From positions 39,486,527 to 39,550,526 of the forward strand of contig CM055104.1 in NCBI GenBank assembly GCA_029204225.1: 64,000 bases of DNA, in the 5' to 3' direction. The notes beneath the pieces are model-generated. The model did no database searches and was not told where the DNA came from. It saw only the letters and a program-made list of their open reading frames with translations. The stretch comes from Diphasiastrum complanatum (taxonomy: Eukaryota > Streptophyta > Lycopodiopsida > Lycopodiales > Lycopodiaceae). Below, in pieces: positions 1 to 10,875 of the stretch (position 1 is the first letter of the stretch; every line of letters starts with the position of its first letter). Both the position numbers and the translations under genes were made by a program.

Positions 1-1193
1 GGCTGAGATTGCTTCCAAAGGGGACAAGCATGGACATGAGGCGAAGGATTGTGGGCTTTCTAGGGTTGCAAGAGAAGCACCTTCCCTATGCTATCCAGAA
101 CCAGGTCCAATGCAGGTAGAAACTTGAGCGGAAAGAACGGGAGCTCCACCCATACAGGGACTTCCAGTTGAGAGGTGTCATCAATGGAAAAGGAATCAGT
201 GTAGTGGTTTACATAAACTGGGTTCCCCCCAAAGAGATAACGCCCATCTTCCAACACCGAATTAACTTGATCTGCACTTCCCAAAGTAAAAAAGAAAAAC
301 CCCTTGCCCAACGACTGAGAGCGCCTAACACTTTCACATTGAGAGGGCCCCACTGTATCTCCCCAAACCTCTTAGCCCCATCTGCATAGGGGGTTTTCTC
401 CATGAAATACGTAACCACAGTAATATCAGCAAGCTGCAGGATGAAGCTGAAAGGAACGCACCTTCAGATTAGCAGACGAAGTGGAATTGTCAGATCGGCG
501 AGCATATCCGCTATCTGCGCCGCCATCTGTATGAGAGAGAGCAGGGCCGGTGTTGCCGGAGGGTGTATTTGAGCCTGCTCCAAAAGTTCTTGAAAGGTGT
601 CTTGAATGCAATAGGGGTGATGAGGCTGCTGCTTCCCCTGCCCGGCAGGCCTGGAGGTAGGAGACCATACTCGTTGCCATCGGAGCTTGCGTTTGAGAGG
701 ATGGGGGCGCCTGGCATGGAGAGGGACAAAAGGCACCACCTTCAACAACCTGGCAGACCTGTGGGGTTGCAGTCTGGAGACCCCCTGGTACTGCTTCTTG
801 ACAGACTTGCGCTTGTTGGGGCCCACCTTGTCTGTTGAGGAAGGAGGCCATGATTTTGTTGACATAGGGTGAGGCAGGGATATCAAATCCGCCATGCTGG
901 CTGAGAACCGGACTCCAAGAGGCAGAAGAAGGCAGACAGCTGACCAAGTGCTGAGAGTGAGAATCTGCCAACTCCACAACAGCAGACATAGGAGGGGAAG
1001 CAAGTAGAGCAGAGAAAAGAGGAGAGGGGGGATGCACCGCCAAATCAGCAGAAGGAGGGTAGCGCAGCGCAGTAGAGCTCAACGTCTCCGAGAGAGCATG
1101 GAGGTCCAGACCAGGAGCAAGACAATCACAATCCAAGCGCGGCCTAGAGTGAGGTGATGAAGGAGCATGAGAGGGGGGAGAGAGCAGCTCCAT
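1..1193 (-). pseudogene. LINE (L1-type) ORF1, broken; DUF4283-like domain
   Basis: This is the 5' part of a plant L1-type non-LTR retrotransposon, reading out of the window to the left. The first ~250 codons are rich in Pro, Ser, Ala and His with no clear domain. They are followed by a DUF4283-like RNA-binding region containing GFFFFTLGSADQVNSVLEDG and then VPVWVELPFFPLKFLP, the usual order in plant LINE ORF1 proteins. Stops at 426-428, 372-374 and 60-62 all lie in the same frame, so it is one decayed ORF rather than separate genes. Reading may resume in another frame before position 60. ORF1 proteins bind LINE RNA; ORF2 (endonuclease and reverse transcriptase) would lie left of base 1. Confidence 0.75.
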
Positions 1194-1709
1194 CGAACAC
1201 TCTGAAGCGTGCTATAAAACTGAGGCAATACCACTCGTGCGAGGAGGAGCCATCCCCTCCAAGCGCTCGGGTTCACCATCGCCAATCCCCCCTAAGTCCA
1301 TGTCCACGTCGGGTGGAAACCCTTCCTCCACCATCTCCATCGTTTCTGCCACTAAATTTAATATAGTATTAGTTTTACATTTAATGGAATACTTTTACGC
1401 ACTTATAGATGTAATAGGATATTTGGACATATATACTAAAACTATTTGGGACTTCGGGCAGCGTGAGCTGCTCGGAAACCCAAGTTTTTTTTTTGCAACT
1501 AATAAAAGGAGGCCTCGGGCAGGGAGGAGGGGCACTGGCACTGGCAGGGAGAGGGCCGTGGGCATGGACTGGGGGGAGGGGGGCACCCTTATATTTTGAA
1601 TTTTCCCGCCCACCGATGAACGGGTAGGCGTACTAGTGTTCATCGAATAAAAAAATCGATGACGACCTTTACATGATAAAATGCAAGTGTTATATATATC
1701 TATATACAC
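1194..1709. other. Gene-free stretch, GC-rich patch at 1,500-1,640
   Basis: No gene is visible. It begins with the probable 5' end of the LINE (to about 1,350), then an AT-rich part, then a G-rich low-complexity patch (about 1,510-1,600). A short inverted pair around 1,614-1,645 (GATGAAC versus GTTCATC) could form a small hairpin. Open frames here look like composition artefacts. Confidence 0.5.
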
Positions 1710-2357
1710 TGTGAAGAATTTTAGATCATTATGATTCAATCCACTTGAATGATCTTTGGTTACAAAGAGAAATACACTACCAATCTCACCAATGTAGAAA
1801 AATCAGCATCTACACACAAAATGAGATGCAAACACTAATAGAACTTGATCAAACTTGAATGATATGATAAAGTACTATTGTTGTCCGTACAAAACCAGCA
1901 AGCTACTATCATTCACACATGTGAAACCGAAAATAGCAATTATAGATCATTCTACACATAAAATTGCATGCAATCACAAGCATAGTGCACCAATGGATAG
2001 TAGAACCCAAGAGAACCATGTATAAGCATGAAATGAGATAGAGAAGAGAGAAGATCACTCTCTCCACGAGTTACATCCTTTTATAGTAGGTCCAGAACCT
2101 ATTTGGCCACTTGGCTTTGCCTCCAAAATGCTAACCCTACTATTTTTGGGTCTAGACTCAAAGTACTCAACATTCAAATTTGAATCTACTCAAACTCGCC
2201 TTCTAACTTTCTCACACTTTCAAAAAGTGTTTATTCAAATGACATTTAGACTAATGAACTTTGAAAAGTCAATCTCTAAGTCTAAAAACAAAGTTGGCCT
2301 CAATATGCCAAATATGGAAATATAACAAATATGATCAAATTAGTTGAATCTTTCACA
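1710..2357 (-). repeat. LTR of copia A (3' LTR)
   Basis: On the plus strand it runs from TGTGAAGAATTTTAG to the final TTTCACA, so on the element strand it starts TG and ends CA. The polypurine tract (read on minus GTTGAAGAGGGAG) directly abuts it at 2,358-2,370. The bases before it are TACAC; no matching partner is found because the other LTR is gone. Confidence 0.75.
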
Positions 2358-2535
2358 CTCCCTCTTCAACTAGTTTTAGCATGGACTTTGATAACACTCC
2401 AAGTGATGTCCTATGCTTCATGAACAAGTCCTTTCCCAATGCTTTGGTGAAGATATCAGCTACACATTCCCTTGAGGACACATGTTGAAGCTCCACCTCC
2501 TTTGCAATGACTTGCTCCCTCACAAAATGTTGCAA
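2353..2535 (-). pseudogene. copia A RNase H C-terminal end
   Basis: The translation contains HFVREQVIAKEVELQHVS and ADIFTKALGKDLF followed by RTSLGV, the conserved C-terminal end of copia pol (RNase H). Normally about 400 residues of reverse transcriptase and RNase H precede it; here it is fused upstream to unrelated sequence shared with the 20 kb copy. It ends in LVEEGV at the polypurine tract, as usual. Non-functional remnant. Confidence 0.8.
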
Positions 2536-3069
2536 TATAATTTCAATGAGCCATGAAGAATCACATAGAATGTAAATGAAAAGATTCCACCATGCTTCCA
2601 ACTCTGAAGTCTCTGAAAAAATACAGCAAACAAACAATAAATGTGAGTGATCAACTTTTTCTTGCATGTTTCCTCCTTCTTTGTCCTTTGTTGGCATGTA
2701 TCCACCATGACACTCCATGAATGAGCCTCCATCTCCATCTTGCCATAAGATGCCATCATCACTTGATGACTTGACCATAAATGAGTGACATAATGAGCCT
2801 CCAATAGATTCATTTCCATCAACAAAACCAGCCAAGAATGTTAGCACAAATCCAACATCAAAATGATGGTCACAAATCTAGCTAGTTTTACCATATCTTG
2901 ACAATTTGCACACATCCACATGAAAATGCTTAATCATGAGATAGAACAAGTAAAGTAGACTTGAACAACACTTCCTTGCTACTCCTTTGACCTTGAGTCT
3001 TTAATAAGCTGCAAAAACATATCCATAACATCTTTTCCAATAGACCCTCCTTTGATGCTCTTGACTAGC

Positions 3070-3985
3070 AAAGGGCATTTTCTCACAAAGGACATCGGAA
3101 TCGAGCTGCCGTAATGGTCCTATGGGTTCATGTCAAGTCCACAAACCTGTGGACACCTCCCGTTCAAATTTTTGACCATTTTTGACTAAATCCGACTATT
3201 TTCTAGCTCGATGGGCCTAAAATCCTAGCACTACGTTTAGGATTTCTGGTTTGGACGCGTGTTTCGCTATAAGTATTGAACCGTTTGGAGGTCAGTTTAG
3301 TCTTGTAAGTTTGTCTCGGTGTGCAGCACAGGATGGAATAGACTTCCTACAAAATGGATTTCATTCACTGACACTGGACCAGTTCTCGGGGATGTTGGAA
3401 AGTAGTCAATTTAGTGGCATTCCCCCCGACAGAAAGGGCATTTTTGGACAAACGACATCGAAATTGAGCTGCAAATGGTCCTATGGGCCACGAACTTGTC
3501 GACACCTTCGTCCGAAGTTCTTACCATTTTTGACTAAATCCGACCAATTCATGGCTCGACGAGCCTAGAGTCCCAGCACTACATTTAGGGTTTCTGGTTT
3601 GGACGTTCGTATCGGTGTGCAGCACAGGACGAAACAGACGGTCTGAAAAATGAATTTCGTTCGGCGACACTAGACCGGTTCTCGGGGATGCTAGAAAGTA
3701 GTCCATTTAGTGGCATTCCCCTCGACAAAAAGGTCATTGCCGGACAAATAGCGTCAAAATTGAGCTGCAAATGGTCCTGTGGGTTTGTGTCGAGCCCATG
3801 AACTTGTGGACACCTCTCATCTAAGGTTCTAACTGTGTCTCACTGAATGTGACCAATTCTTGGCTCTGCGGGCCATAACTGCTTTTAGAGTTTCTAGTTC
3901 GGACGCACGTTTCTCTGTGAGGATAGTTCAGAGAGCGTGAATTATGAATTTGTTTGGGGCTGAAACAAGTGCTACCCTTACTAAA
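3070..3985. repeat. Three-unit tandem repeat inside copia A
   Basis: Three diverged units start near 3,070, 3,433 and 3,728. Each has the same landmarks in order: AAAGGGCATTTT, GAGCTGC followed by ATGGTCCT, GGGTTTCTGG-like, GTGTGCAGCACAGGA and GTTCTCGGGGATG. Spacing is about 363 bp then 295 bp. The first unit has roughly 70 extra bases before GTGTGCAGCACAGG, and the third is incomplete. Nothing in it looks coding. It may be a satellite block inserted in, or captured by, the copia element. Confidence 0.75.
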
Positions 3986-4291
3986 GCTCAAAAAAGATCT
4001 GCCTTGTAATCCTATAAGTTCGATGTTTGAAAAGCCAATAGACCTTTGAGCTAGAAAAATGGCAGCAAAGTTGTTGGAATTTGAGAAAAAGTGCAGAGAG
4101 CTAAGAGAAATTAGTAGGCGATCTGTTAGGCCAGCTAAATATAGGTGCAGGTGAGTGAAAATAAAAAATGGAGGGAAAAAACCCAAGACTATGCTTGCAC
4201 TCTCAACTAATTGCAACAGTCCATTCAAAGCTTGGAATTGTTCTATGATGTCTTATTAGCTATTGATATATACAATCACTATCTTACCTCC
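3986..4291. other. Non-coding copia A sequence
   Basis: No gene seen. This is sequence between the tandem-repeat block and the integrase fragment, presumably part of the copia A internal region. Confidence 0.4.
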
Positions 4292-4797
4292 TCACATAAA
4301 GTATTCACATTCATTGGCAGAGCTTGAAGACACTTTTGGAATGTTCCCCTCATCAAAGATGACATCTCTACCAACAATCACTTTGTTAGTAGAAGGAATG
4401 TAAACCTTGTAGGCTTTACTCACCTCACTATATCCAACAAAAATACCTCTTCTTGAAGATGGATCCTCCTTGGTCTTATCATCAAGAGTAATGTTGACAT
4501 AGCATGTGCATCCAAAGGTTCTTAGAAAGTTGACACTCGGCCTCCTCTTGAATAGCATCTCAAAAGGTGTCCTTCCATCCAAAATAGCACTCGGCCACCT
4601 ATTGCACAAGAAATTGGCACGCAACAAAGCTTGATCCCAAAATGGTTTGTCAAGATTAGCACTTAACCTCATAGCTTTAGCACTTTCACATAGAGTCCTA
4701 TTCTTCCTTTCAGCCACTCCATTTTGTTGTGGGGTCCTTGATGTTGTATACTCCCTCTTGATCCCATGCTCATCACAAAAGGCCTTGAACTTGGTAG
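4292..4797 (-). pseudogene. copia A integrase, C-terminal half
   Basis: Copia integrase C-terminal region. The motifs NGVAERKNRTLCESAKAM, PFWDQALLRANFLCNR, TPFEMLFKRRPSVNFLRTFG and GRDVIFDEGNIP are visible in order. The catalytic Glu context (ERKNR) is present, but both catalytic Asp residues lie upstream of the break at about 4,800. Integrase joins retroelement cDNA to host DNA; this fragment cannot. It is the best-preserved coding part of copia A. Confidence 0.85.
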
Positions 4798-4802
4798 AAA
4801 AA

Positions 4803-5768
4803 TCAGGTAGAGGCCTATGTACTTAAATGTACTAAGAGCCAGTTAAATAAAGCATAGCGGCTAAAAGCTAGTGGCCTATTACATCATTTAGATATTCCTA
4901 CCGGAAAGTGAGAAAGTATATCTATGGATTTTGTGGTCGGGCTTCCACGTACAAGGAAGGGCCACGATTCGGTTTGGGTCATTGTTGACATACTTACAAA
5001 GTTTGCTCAATTTATCCCAACGAAAACTATTGTTAAAGCTTCAAAATTAGCTCAACTGTTTGTTGAGAAGCTTTTTCGACTATACGGGCTTCCTTGCGAT
5101 ATTGTTAGTGACCGTGACCCAAAATTCACTGGAAATTTTTGGCAAGCAGTATTTGAATAGTTGGAAACAACTTTAAGTATAAGTTCTACAGATCATCCGG
5201 AATCAGACGGTCAAACAGAAAGGACCAATCAGACGATGGAGGATATGCTTCGAGCATATGTGGGCCATCTACAGTCTGATTGGGAACAATACCTTCAACT
5301 GGTGGAATTTGCATATAACAGTGCAAAACATTCAGCGATCGGATTCAGCTCTTTCCATGCTTGTGTATGGTTTTCAACCTCGATCACCAATTTGTGTTGG
5401 CATGAAAAATTTACGAGTGCAAGCCGCAGATGATCTCCTTGTGGATATGCAAAAAATAATACAACTGGCTAAAGATAGCATAAGAAGTGCCCAAGACACG
5501 GCAAGGCACTATGTTGATCTATCTTTGAAGCACAAGGTATTTATGGTCAACAATTGGGTGTTTTTTAGAGTCCTTAGTCACTCTAGGGGCTTGAAAACTA
5601 TTAAGTGTGCAAAGTTGACATCTAGGTATTGCAGTCCTTTTAAGGTTATCCAAGTGATAAACAAGGTCACATGCAAACTAGACCTTCCAGCTAATGTTGG
5701 AATTCATCATGTTTTCCACGTTAGTTAGTTGAAACCCTCGTTGGGGGTTGGGGAGACCTTGGTCCATG
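4803..5768 (+). pseudogene. gypsy A integrase
   Basis: The zinc-finger tail (CTKSQLNKA; the second Cys of the usual CxxC is now Ser) leads into the core. The core has MDFVVGLPRTRKGHDSVWVI (first catalytic Asp), IVSDRDPKFTG (second Asp) and [20 protein letters not shown] (catalytic Glu after DGQTE). A GPY/F-like C-terminal region ends near LPANVGIHHVFHVS. Lesions: stops after the zinc finger, an in-frame TAG at 5,158-5,160 in the core, and a frameshift around 5,330-5,350. The copy at 63.3 kb reads CTKCQLNKA, so the Ser is a secondary change. Confidence 0.85.
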
Positions 5769-6561
5769 TGTCATAAATGGTGAACTCCTGCAACTTTGCC
5801 ACAATACGAACACGAAGCGAAGGTCGAACGAGAACAGTTCGCAAAAGTCAACGTGCCTTGACTCGAAGGACGAATGATTCGCGAATCATTTGTGAATCGT
5901 AAACATACCTCCAGGACCGCAACCACAAAGGGACGCAAAACGAAAGGTTACGAAAGAAACAAAAAGAACAAAAGCAAACGAAGGAGAATCTTTCGTGCTG
6001 CCAGCTGGCAACTCAATGGGCTTGAAGTTGTAGCCTTCATGCCCAACTGAAACGAGTGGCAACGATGGAGAGTAACTGATTAGTTGATTAGCCATAACTA
6101 GTCTTGTGATTCTACGTTTAGCTATCTTGTAAACTCCACACAGTGGAGATATAAACTATCCTTTCTGGATCATAAATAAGAAGAAGAGAATAGACAAAAT
6201 TTCTGTAAGAGACAGAGAGAGACATAGCGAGTAGAGCAAAAAAGAAAAATACTAGAAACGAAAGAGTTGTGCATGAAAGTCTGCCAACGAGCAGAACACA
6301 GTGAAGGAGCAGAGTGTCATTCCGCCAACGAGCGAGACATTGACGATCTCGCTCTAAAAATTAAACTCATAATACAGTTGCTCTATTTTCGTGCATCTCC
6401 TTGTCTTGCGTCGTTTGTCTTGATTGCTAGAATAGAATGTGTTCTGTGATGTGCAGTCGTGTGTCTAGGTTCTTGTGAAGCTTCTGCGCAAAAGAAAATT
6501 TAAAGACACAAAATCATTCGCGAATACGAAAACGAAAAAAAATAGTTTCGCTTTCGCAACA
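5769..6561 (+). repeat. Solo LTR inserted in gypsy A
   Basis: A 793-bp block begins TGTCATAAATGG and ends CGCAACA. It is flanked by CCATG (5,764-5,768) and CCCTG (6,562-6,566), a 5-bp target duplication with one mismatch. It separates the gypsy integrase C-terminus from its chromodomain. A TATA-like GATATAAAC near 6,148 could be the LTR promoter. It has no coding content, which fits a solo LTR left by LTR-LTR recombination. Confidence 0.7.
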
Positions 6562-6740
6562 CCCTGTGGAAGATCTAGTGGAACTTCTTCGTGATGAGTC
6601 CGTGAGTGGACCACCTGAACCCAAGGCGATTGTTAATAGCCGGCAGAGGACTCTATGGAGTGGAGTGCTTCGAGAATTTTTAGTCAAGTGCAGGGACAAA
6701 TCAGAAGAAGAGGATACCTGAGAAATTGAGGCTGATCTCC
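6562..6740 (+). pseudogene. gypsy A chromodomain
   Basis: The frame after the solo LTR reads EDLVELLRDESV, PKAIVNSRQRTLW, LREFLVKCRDKSEEEDT, a stop where Trp is expected, then EIEADLQKNF. This follows the chromodomain pattern (rEfLVKW..kseeeaTWE...L). Chromodomains on chromovirus integrases steer insertion toward methylated-histone chromatin. One aromatic cage position is Cys rather than Trp, and a second is now a stop codon. Confidence 0.75.
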
Positions 6741-6797
6741 AGAAGAATTTTTGAAATTTTCTCCTACAAGGAAAAATTTAAGTTTAGGGGGAAGGAA

Positions 6798-7880
6798 TGT
6801 TGCATACCTATGTAACTAGCAGTACTTCAAACCCCTATTGGTCCATTTAGTGTTGGGGGCTAAATGGCAAATTACCCTTGGATAAGGGTTACCCTTAGGA
6901 TTAAGGGTATGTGCCTTTGGATAAGGACAGGCAAGTGACTATATCTTGGTCTGAGGTATGGAGTCACGTGATCCTTGGATAAGGGATACCCTTAGGATTA
7001 AGGATAGGTGCCTTAGATTAAGGTACTAGTGTCCTTGGCTAAGGGCAGGTAGGTGTCTATGCCTTGGATGGAGGTATGGAACCTAGAGAGGTGTTAGAAA
7101 GTCGTTAGATGACTATTTTTCTAAACCTTGGGCCTCAACCTTGAACCAACTCACTTTAATGGTCTAGGACCAAAGTATACATGCACAACTTGGGCATTGG
7201 GACGTAGTAGAAGGGCGCACTTCCAATGGGTCCAATGAGTTCCCAACTCCCACGAGAAAGGCATTCAAAGAGTCATAGGTTATGGAAGGAGTCTCTTGAC
7301 TTTCCATAAGCCTATGGAGGTTCTTTAACTCTTCTAGGTTTCTCTCTCTTTCACTGGATGGGCATGGAACTCCATAGTGCACTGGAGGAGTCCATGGGCC
7401 ATCTATATGAGGGTAGTAGGGCACCCATTGGGGGGAGGAGAGATTTCTCTTGCTTGCTTTGCTTATGCTCTAGTGTTGCTACTAGTGTGTAGAGTACTTT
7501 CTTGTGTGTAGTATGCTTAGGGTTTGGATCTTGCTTATGGTATGGGACATAAGTAGGGTTTGGATCTTGAGTATGCTATAGTCTGTTGTGGTATGCTTGT
7601 GATTTGTTTATGGTTAGCAAGGGAGTGCTAGATAGGTCTTGCTTGGAGCTTGGATCTAGCTATGGTTGGGTGGTGAATACTTGAGGCTAGCTTGTTATCT
7701 ATCTTTGTGTTTAAGAGTAGGGACACAGGTGGAAGAGAGATCCTTGGAGGCTTGCAGATCCTTACTTGCAGGTGGAGGAATCCTAGCTGGGAGTTGGGGA
7801 GCATCTTGGAGCTTGCAGGTTGCTTGGAGGACATTTGGAGGCTCTACCTTGGACTTGGAGGACTTCCTCACCTCTACTTG
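6798..7880 (+). repeat. LTR of gypsy A with internal subrepeats
   Basis: It starts TGTTGCATACC directly after the purine tract AGTTTAGGGGGAAGGAA. Two copies of CCTTGGATAAGGG followed by ACCCTTAGGATTAAGG occur near 6,877 and 6,973, with a third partial copy near 7,032. The right end is uncertain: copia B coding sequence begins by about 7,885. Open frames here (for example on minus at 7,164-7,424) show no recognisable protein. Confidence 0.6.
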
Positions 7881-7884
7881 TAAA

Positions 7885-8288
7885 CAAGGCTATAGAGCTT
7901 TGTTTACTGCTAGTCAATGTACTATTATTGATGGGAATTTCAATGAAATCCTCTCTGCACACAAAAAAGAAAATTTGTTATCTTGAGACATGATTGTGCA
8001 CATTTTGTGAGTAATTCTGATGCTCATGTTTGGAATCAAAGATTAGGTCATTTAAACATGAGGCCTATCTTGTACCTGCATCTCAATTCTGGTCAAGGAC
8101 ATGAATATTAATGTTGTCTCCACAGCAAAACAGATTGTTTGTGAAATGTGCTTACTAGGGAAACAACCTAGAACAAAATTTTCAAAAGGACAAGCCAAAA
8201 GAGCGAAGTCCATTATGTCATTGATCCACAATGACTTATGTGGTCCAATGAGCGTACCCTCTTTGGGTCAAGCTCTATATTTCATCAC
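7885..8288 (+). pseudogene. copia B GAG-pre-integrase and integrase start
   Basis: The translation shows a protease-tail/pre-integrase segment (ASQCTIIDGNFNEILSAHKK), a weakly preserved His region, then CEMCLLGKQPRTKFSKG (zinc-binding Cys pair), IMSLIHNDLCGPMSVPSLG and ALYFIT, where the first catalytic Asp region starts (HNDLCGPM). A stop at 7,984 and a frameshift lie between. Reading is cut at 8,288 by the nested insertion and resumes at about 13,560 with IDDFSRF. Confidence 0.85.
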
Positions 8289-8580
8289 TGTCATGTGCCA
8301 AATCCCAAACTAATAGCAATTACAATAGAAGTAAAGCTAATAGCAAGAAAAGAACCAGACAATCATGATAACATATTCATAAAAAGTTAGAAACACGGAG
8401 ATCACCATAGAATCACATTAGCAATGAAAGAAAGAGTACAATCAATGGAAATGGAGCATTCATTCATGTGGATAGGGCACATGAGACCTAGCAATGAAGA
8501 TCCCTATGGCTCACATTCACAAGGAAGCTAGAAGCTCTCACTTGCAAATGAGCCAAAAAGTGATTGTCTCTTTATAGATC
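8289..8580 (-). repeat. Left (3') LTR of nested element, partial
   Basis: It matches 13,033-13,310 closely (TGTCATGTGCC... through CACTTGCAAATGAGCCAAAA) and then diverges. The right LTR continues about 230 bp further, so this one has lost its 5' part. Confidence 0.75.
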
Positions 8581-8756
8581 CAAAGCTGTCAAATTGAAGT
8601 CATTTTGTTGGCTATGGAGGAAAATTGATGGTCGAAGAAGAGTTTGATAAAGTACCATATTGCTTGTTGGCAAGCAATCTGTATGGAATGGACAGAGTGT
8701 ATCATCGCAATATCCTCTTTTGTCTGCTTCCTCGACATCATAATAGATTGGATAAT

Positions 8757-9443
8757 CTATCCAATTCCTTTAGGATCGTGTTTTGGCATTGCATCCGGTT
8801 GTGCTGGTCTGAAGATTTTTTCATGTTGTTGGGTAGCCACTTTGTTGTTCAATCCAAATGCTTCAATGATAATCATAAGCCTTGCATCTAAATTGTTAAG
8901 ATCCTGCGTGAAGGAATTATCGGCATAATCAATCTCCAATATAGAAACCAATACGTTTTGATTGATCATCTTTGGAAATGACAAATTATATTTTGGATGG
9001 ACATTCATTTCCAAGAACATCAAGTGGATGAGATGCTTGCAAAGAGTGAGGATATCTCTTTCACTCAAAGTCCCTACGAAAAATATTTCGTAGATTACAT
9101 CATCATGTTCAGAAATATTAAAAACTTTAATATTTTGAACCACAAACTGGAAAATTTGATATAATGGATCTTTGATTGTTTGTCCCATCTCATATCTAGG
9201 ACAATTTCTAGCTTGTATATTACCAGTTTCATCACATTCTGTTGTGCCCTCTATATTGAATGTGAAACATTCATATAGATCAGTTTTATTCTTGTCTATT
9301 AATTCCATTTCACAAGAAGTATTAGACAAGTCTTCTGGTTGAACGTGATGCAACGGTTGTTGTGATCTCAAGGAAAATGAGGTCCTTGAGTGATTTGCCT
9401 CATTGGCAGTTTCATTGTCTGAATTGGCCTTTGCACTGCTCAA
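8757..9443 (-). CDS. Uncharacterised ORF of nested retroelement (228 aa)
   Basis: An open frame of 228 codons lies downstream of the gag-like region on the same strand. It begins with a Ser/Asn/Glu-rich stretch; the middle contains FQFVVQNIKVFNISEHDDVI and SERDILTLCKHLIHLMFLEM, and the end is basic and polar. There are no Cys-knuckle, protease or polymerase motifs and no membrane segment. I do not recognise it. It may be the C-terminal part of the element's gag polyprotein, displaced by frameshifts near 9,500-9,940. Confidence 0.5.
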   Translation of the reverse strand: MSSAKANSDNETANEANHSRTSFSLRSQQPLHHVQPEDLSNTSCEMELIDKNKTDLYECFTFNIEGTTECDETGNIQARNCPRYEMGQTIKDPLYQIFQFVVQNIKVFNISEHDDVIYEIFFVGTLSERDILTLCKHLIHLMFLEMNVHPKYNLSFPKMINQNVLVSILEIDYADNSFTQDLNNLDARLMIIIEAFGLNNKVATQQHEKIFRPAQPDAMPKHDPKGIG

Positions 9444-9942
9444 TTGATAATCAATATTGAAAACAAAAATATTGCCCTCATAATCTTCGCATTGTGTTCG
9501 TTGTCCTCAGCTAATTTTCGGTGCCCTTGCATTGACATTGTGCTGCATTTGGAATTGTCTTGTTTGGTTCAAATTGGGAATTCCATCTATGTTGCCGATC
9601 CTGTGCACATTCCATAGCATTGCATAAATGTTGATTGGCCATCTCTTGTGAATTCAATGGGAAATCAAAAGCTGCTGATGAAATTGGCTGATCTATTTGT
9701 TGAAAAAGCTTTCCCATTGTCGATAGTTGTTATTCTTTATCATGTTGCAATTCCAAATCGTTCATTGATGATGTTGATGAAGAATCATCTTTATCATCAT
9801 TTCGTACTTCCAACTCATCCTCTGCTGATGTTGATGATGATTCATCACAATCATTTGCCCTATCATTTTGCTGGATTCTTGGATTAACAGTTTTTATCAA
9901 TTGAACCTTAGGCGCTTTGTTCTGATCCTTTAGCTTTTGTAA
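9444..9942 (-). other. Decayed coding region of nested element
   Basis: Low-complexity sequence between the gag-like region and the 228-aa ORF. Repeated GATGATG/TCATCA triplets on the plus strand (9,760-9,860) correspond to Ser/Asp-rich or His-rich translations. No continuous frame. Confidence 0.4.
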
Positions 9943-10555
9943 CTACCCTATCATTTTGTTGATATTTAATATCCCACGTATCTCCAAAGTGCGCTCTAGT
10001 GGTGTGAAGTATTCTGTCACAGCTTCACGTTGACCCTTGTTCAGTTCATCATCTATGGTGTGAGCATGTGATCTTATATCAGATAACGACATTATCCAAG
10101 TCTCCTGATATATATCCTTAGATAAACAAGCTCTTATCTCATGCTTCAAGCCTAAAATAAAATGCATTGTATTAAATTCCTCCACTGAGTAACCATATCT
10201 GTCCATTATCTGATGGAAGTCATTGAAATAGCTCTCCACAGTAGACGTATGTTGGGTAGAATGCCATACTTGGTCGTCTGTACATTTGAATTCTTCGATG
10301 CACTTTTGTACAAAAATGGGCCATTTATCAGTGGTAACATGAGATTCTTCACACTACATCCAATGCCACCACCAAATTTTTGCAGATCCATCAAGGTATG
10401 TTCCTGCAAATTGAATCTTGTCATGGTCGCTATTTGGATGTGATTGAAAATACCTGTCAAAGTTGTCCAACCATGTTCTCACATCCATGTGAGCAATTCT
10501 ACCATCAAACTTGTGAAAGATATATTGTCTCTACACAATCGTTGTGTCCACCATA
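9943..10555 (-). pseudogene. Gag-like capsid region of nested retroelement
   Basis: Retrotransposon gag capsid fold region, in two frames on the minus strand. Upstream it reads MDVRTWLDNFDRYF, KIQFAGTYLDGSAKIWWWHW and WPIFVQKCIEEF; downstream it reads ESYFNDFHQIMDRYGYSVEE and HFILGLKHEIRACLSKDIYQ. This is the usual Ty3-type order (W..n..yF / a..yL.g.A..WW / F...f..l / Y...F..i......s..e.i..Fi.GL). A stop (near 10,350) and a frameshift break it. It would have formed the particle shell. Confidence 0.75.
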
Positions 10556-10557
10556 GC

Positions 10558-10875
10558 CTAGGAAGATTGGTCCACATGAGGATGTTGGTAATGGTGACGT
10601 TCTGATTGATGCGCATTTAGCTGCTCATCGTCACTGTCACTACTATAAACACCACCACTTGGATTATGTTGACTGATCTGGTAAACTTGTTGATCATTAT
10701 AATCATCAAAATGTGTTTCATTATATTTCAGATAGTCTCCATATGACACTTGTTCGCATTGATTGGATTTGTCATCGTTGTGCTCATAATACTGATCTTC
10801 AAAATCATAGCTAGATTGATCTTCGTATTCAGACTCACCGTCATCTATATACTCAAAATCGAAATCCACATACAT
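10558..10875 (-). CDS. Acidic N-terminal ORF upstream of gag (105 aa)
   Basis: A 105-codon frame starts with ATG at 10,873-10,875. It is very rich in Asp, Glu, Tyr, Gln and Ser (for example YIDDGESEYEDQSSYDFEDQ) and ends HPHVDQSS just before the gag-like region, which continues after a stop in the same frame. It is most likely the disordered, acidic N-terminus of the gag polyprotein rather than a separate gene. Confidence 0.55.
   Translation of the reverse strand: MYVDFDFEYIDDGESEYEDQSSYDFEDQYYEHNDDKSNQCEQVSYGDYLKYNETHFDDYNDQQVYQISQHNPSGGVYSSDSDDEQLNAHQSERHHYQHPHVDQSS

Larger units (their letters stand above)
1710..4800 (-). mobile_element. Deleted Ty1/copia retrotransposon (copia A)
   Basis: The element reads right to left. 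It has an LTR at 1,710-2,357, a polypurine tract next to it, a short RNase H tail, a long non-coding internal stretch, a tandem-repeat block and an integrase C-terminal part. Gag, protease, integrase core, reverse transcriptase and the 5' LTR are missing. Its 5' side is cut at about 4,800 by a gypsy fragment in the opposite orientation. The internal stretch at 2,520-2,990 is shared with another copia remnant at about 20,020-20,450. The two therefore belong to one deleted, non-autonomous lineage. Confidence 0.8.
4800..7880 (+). mobile_element. Ty3/gypsy chromovirus 3' half (gypsy A), split by a solo LTR
   Basis: Order on the plus strand: integrase zinc-finger tail, catalytic core, C-terminal domain, solo LTR insertion (5,769-6,561), chromodomain, polypurine tract (about 6,784-6,797) and an LTR from 6,798. 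Gag, protease and reverse transcriptase are absent. The left edge cuts copia A; the right edge (about 7,880) abuts copia B. A second partial copy of the same integrase lies at 63.3-64.0 kb. Confidence 0.8.

Noticed and set aside
1154..1599. Plus-strand frames opposite the LINE start and G-rich patch
   Set aside because: They are antisense to the LINE or composition artefacts.
7164..7424. 86-codon frame on minus
   Set aside because: It lies inside the gypsy A LTR, has no known motif and no related frame elsewhere.
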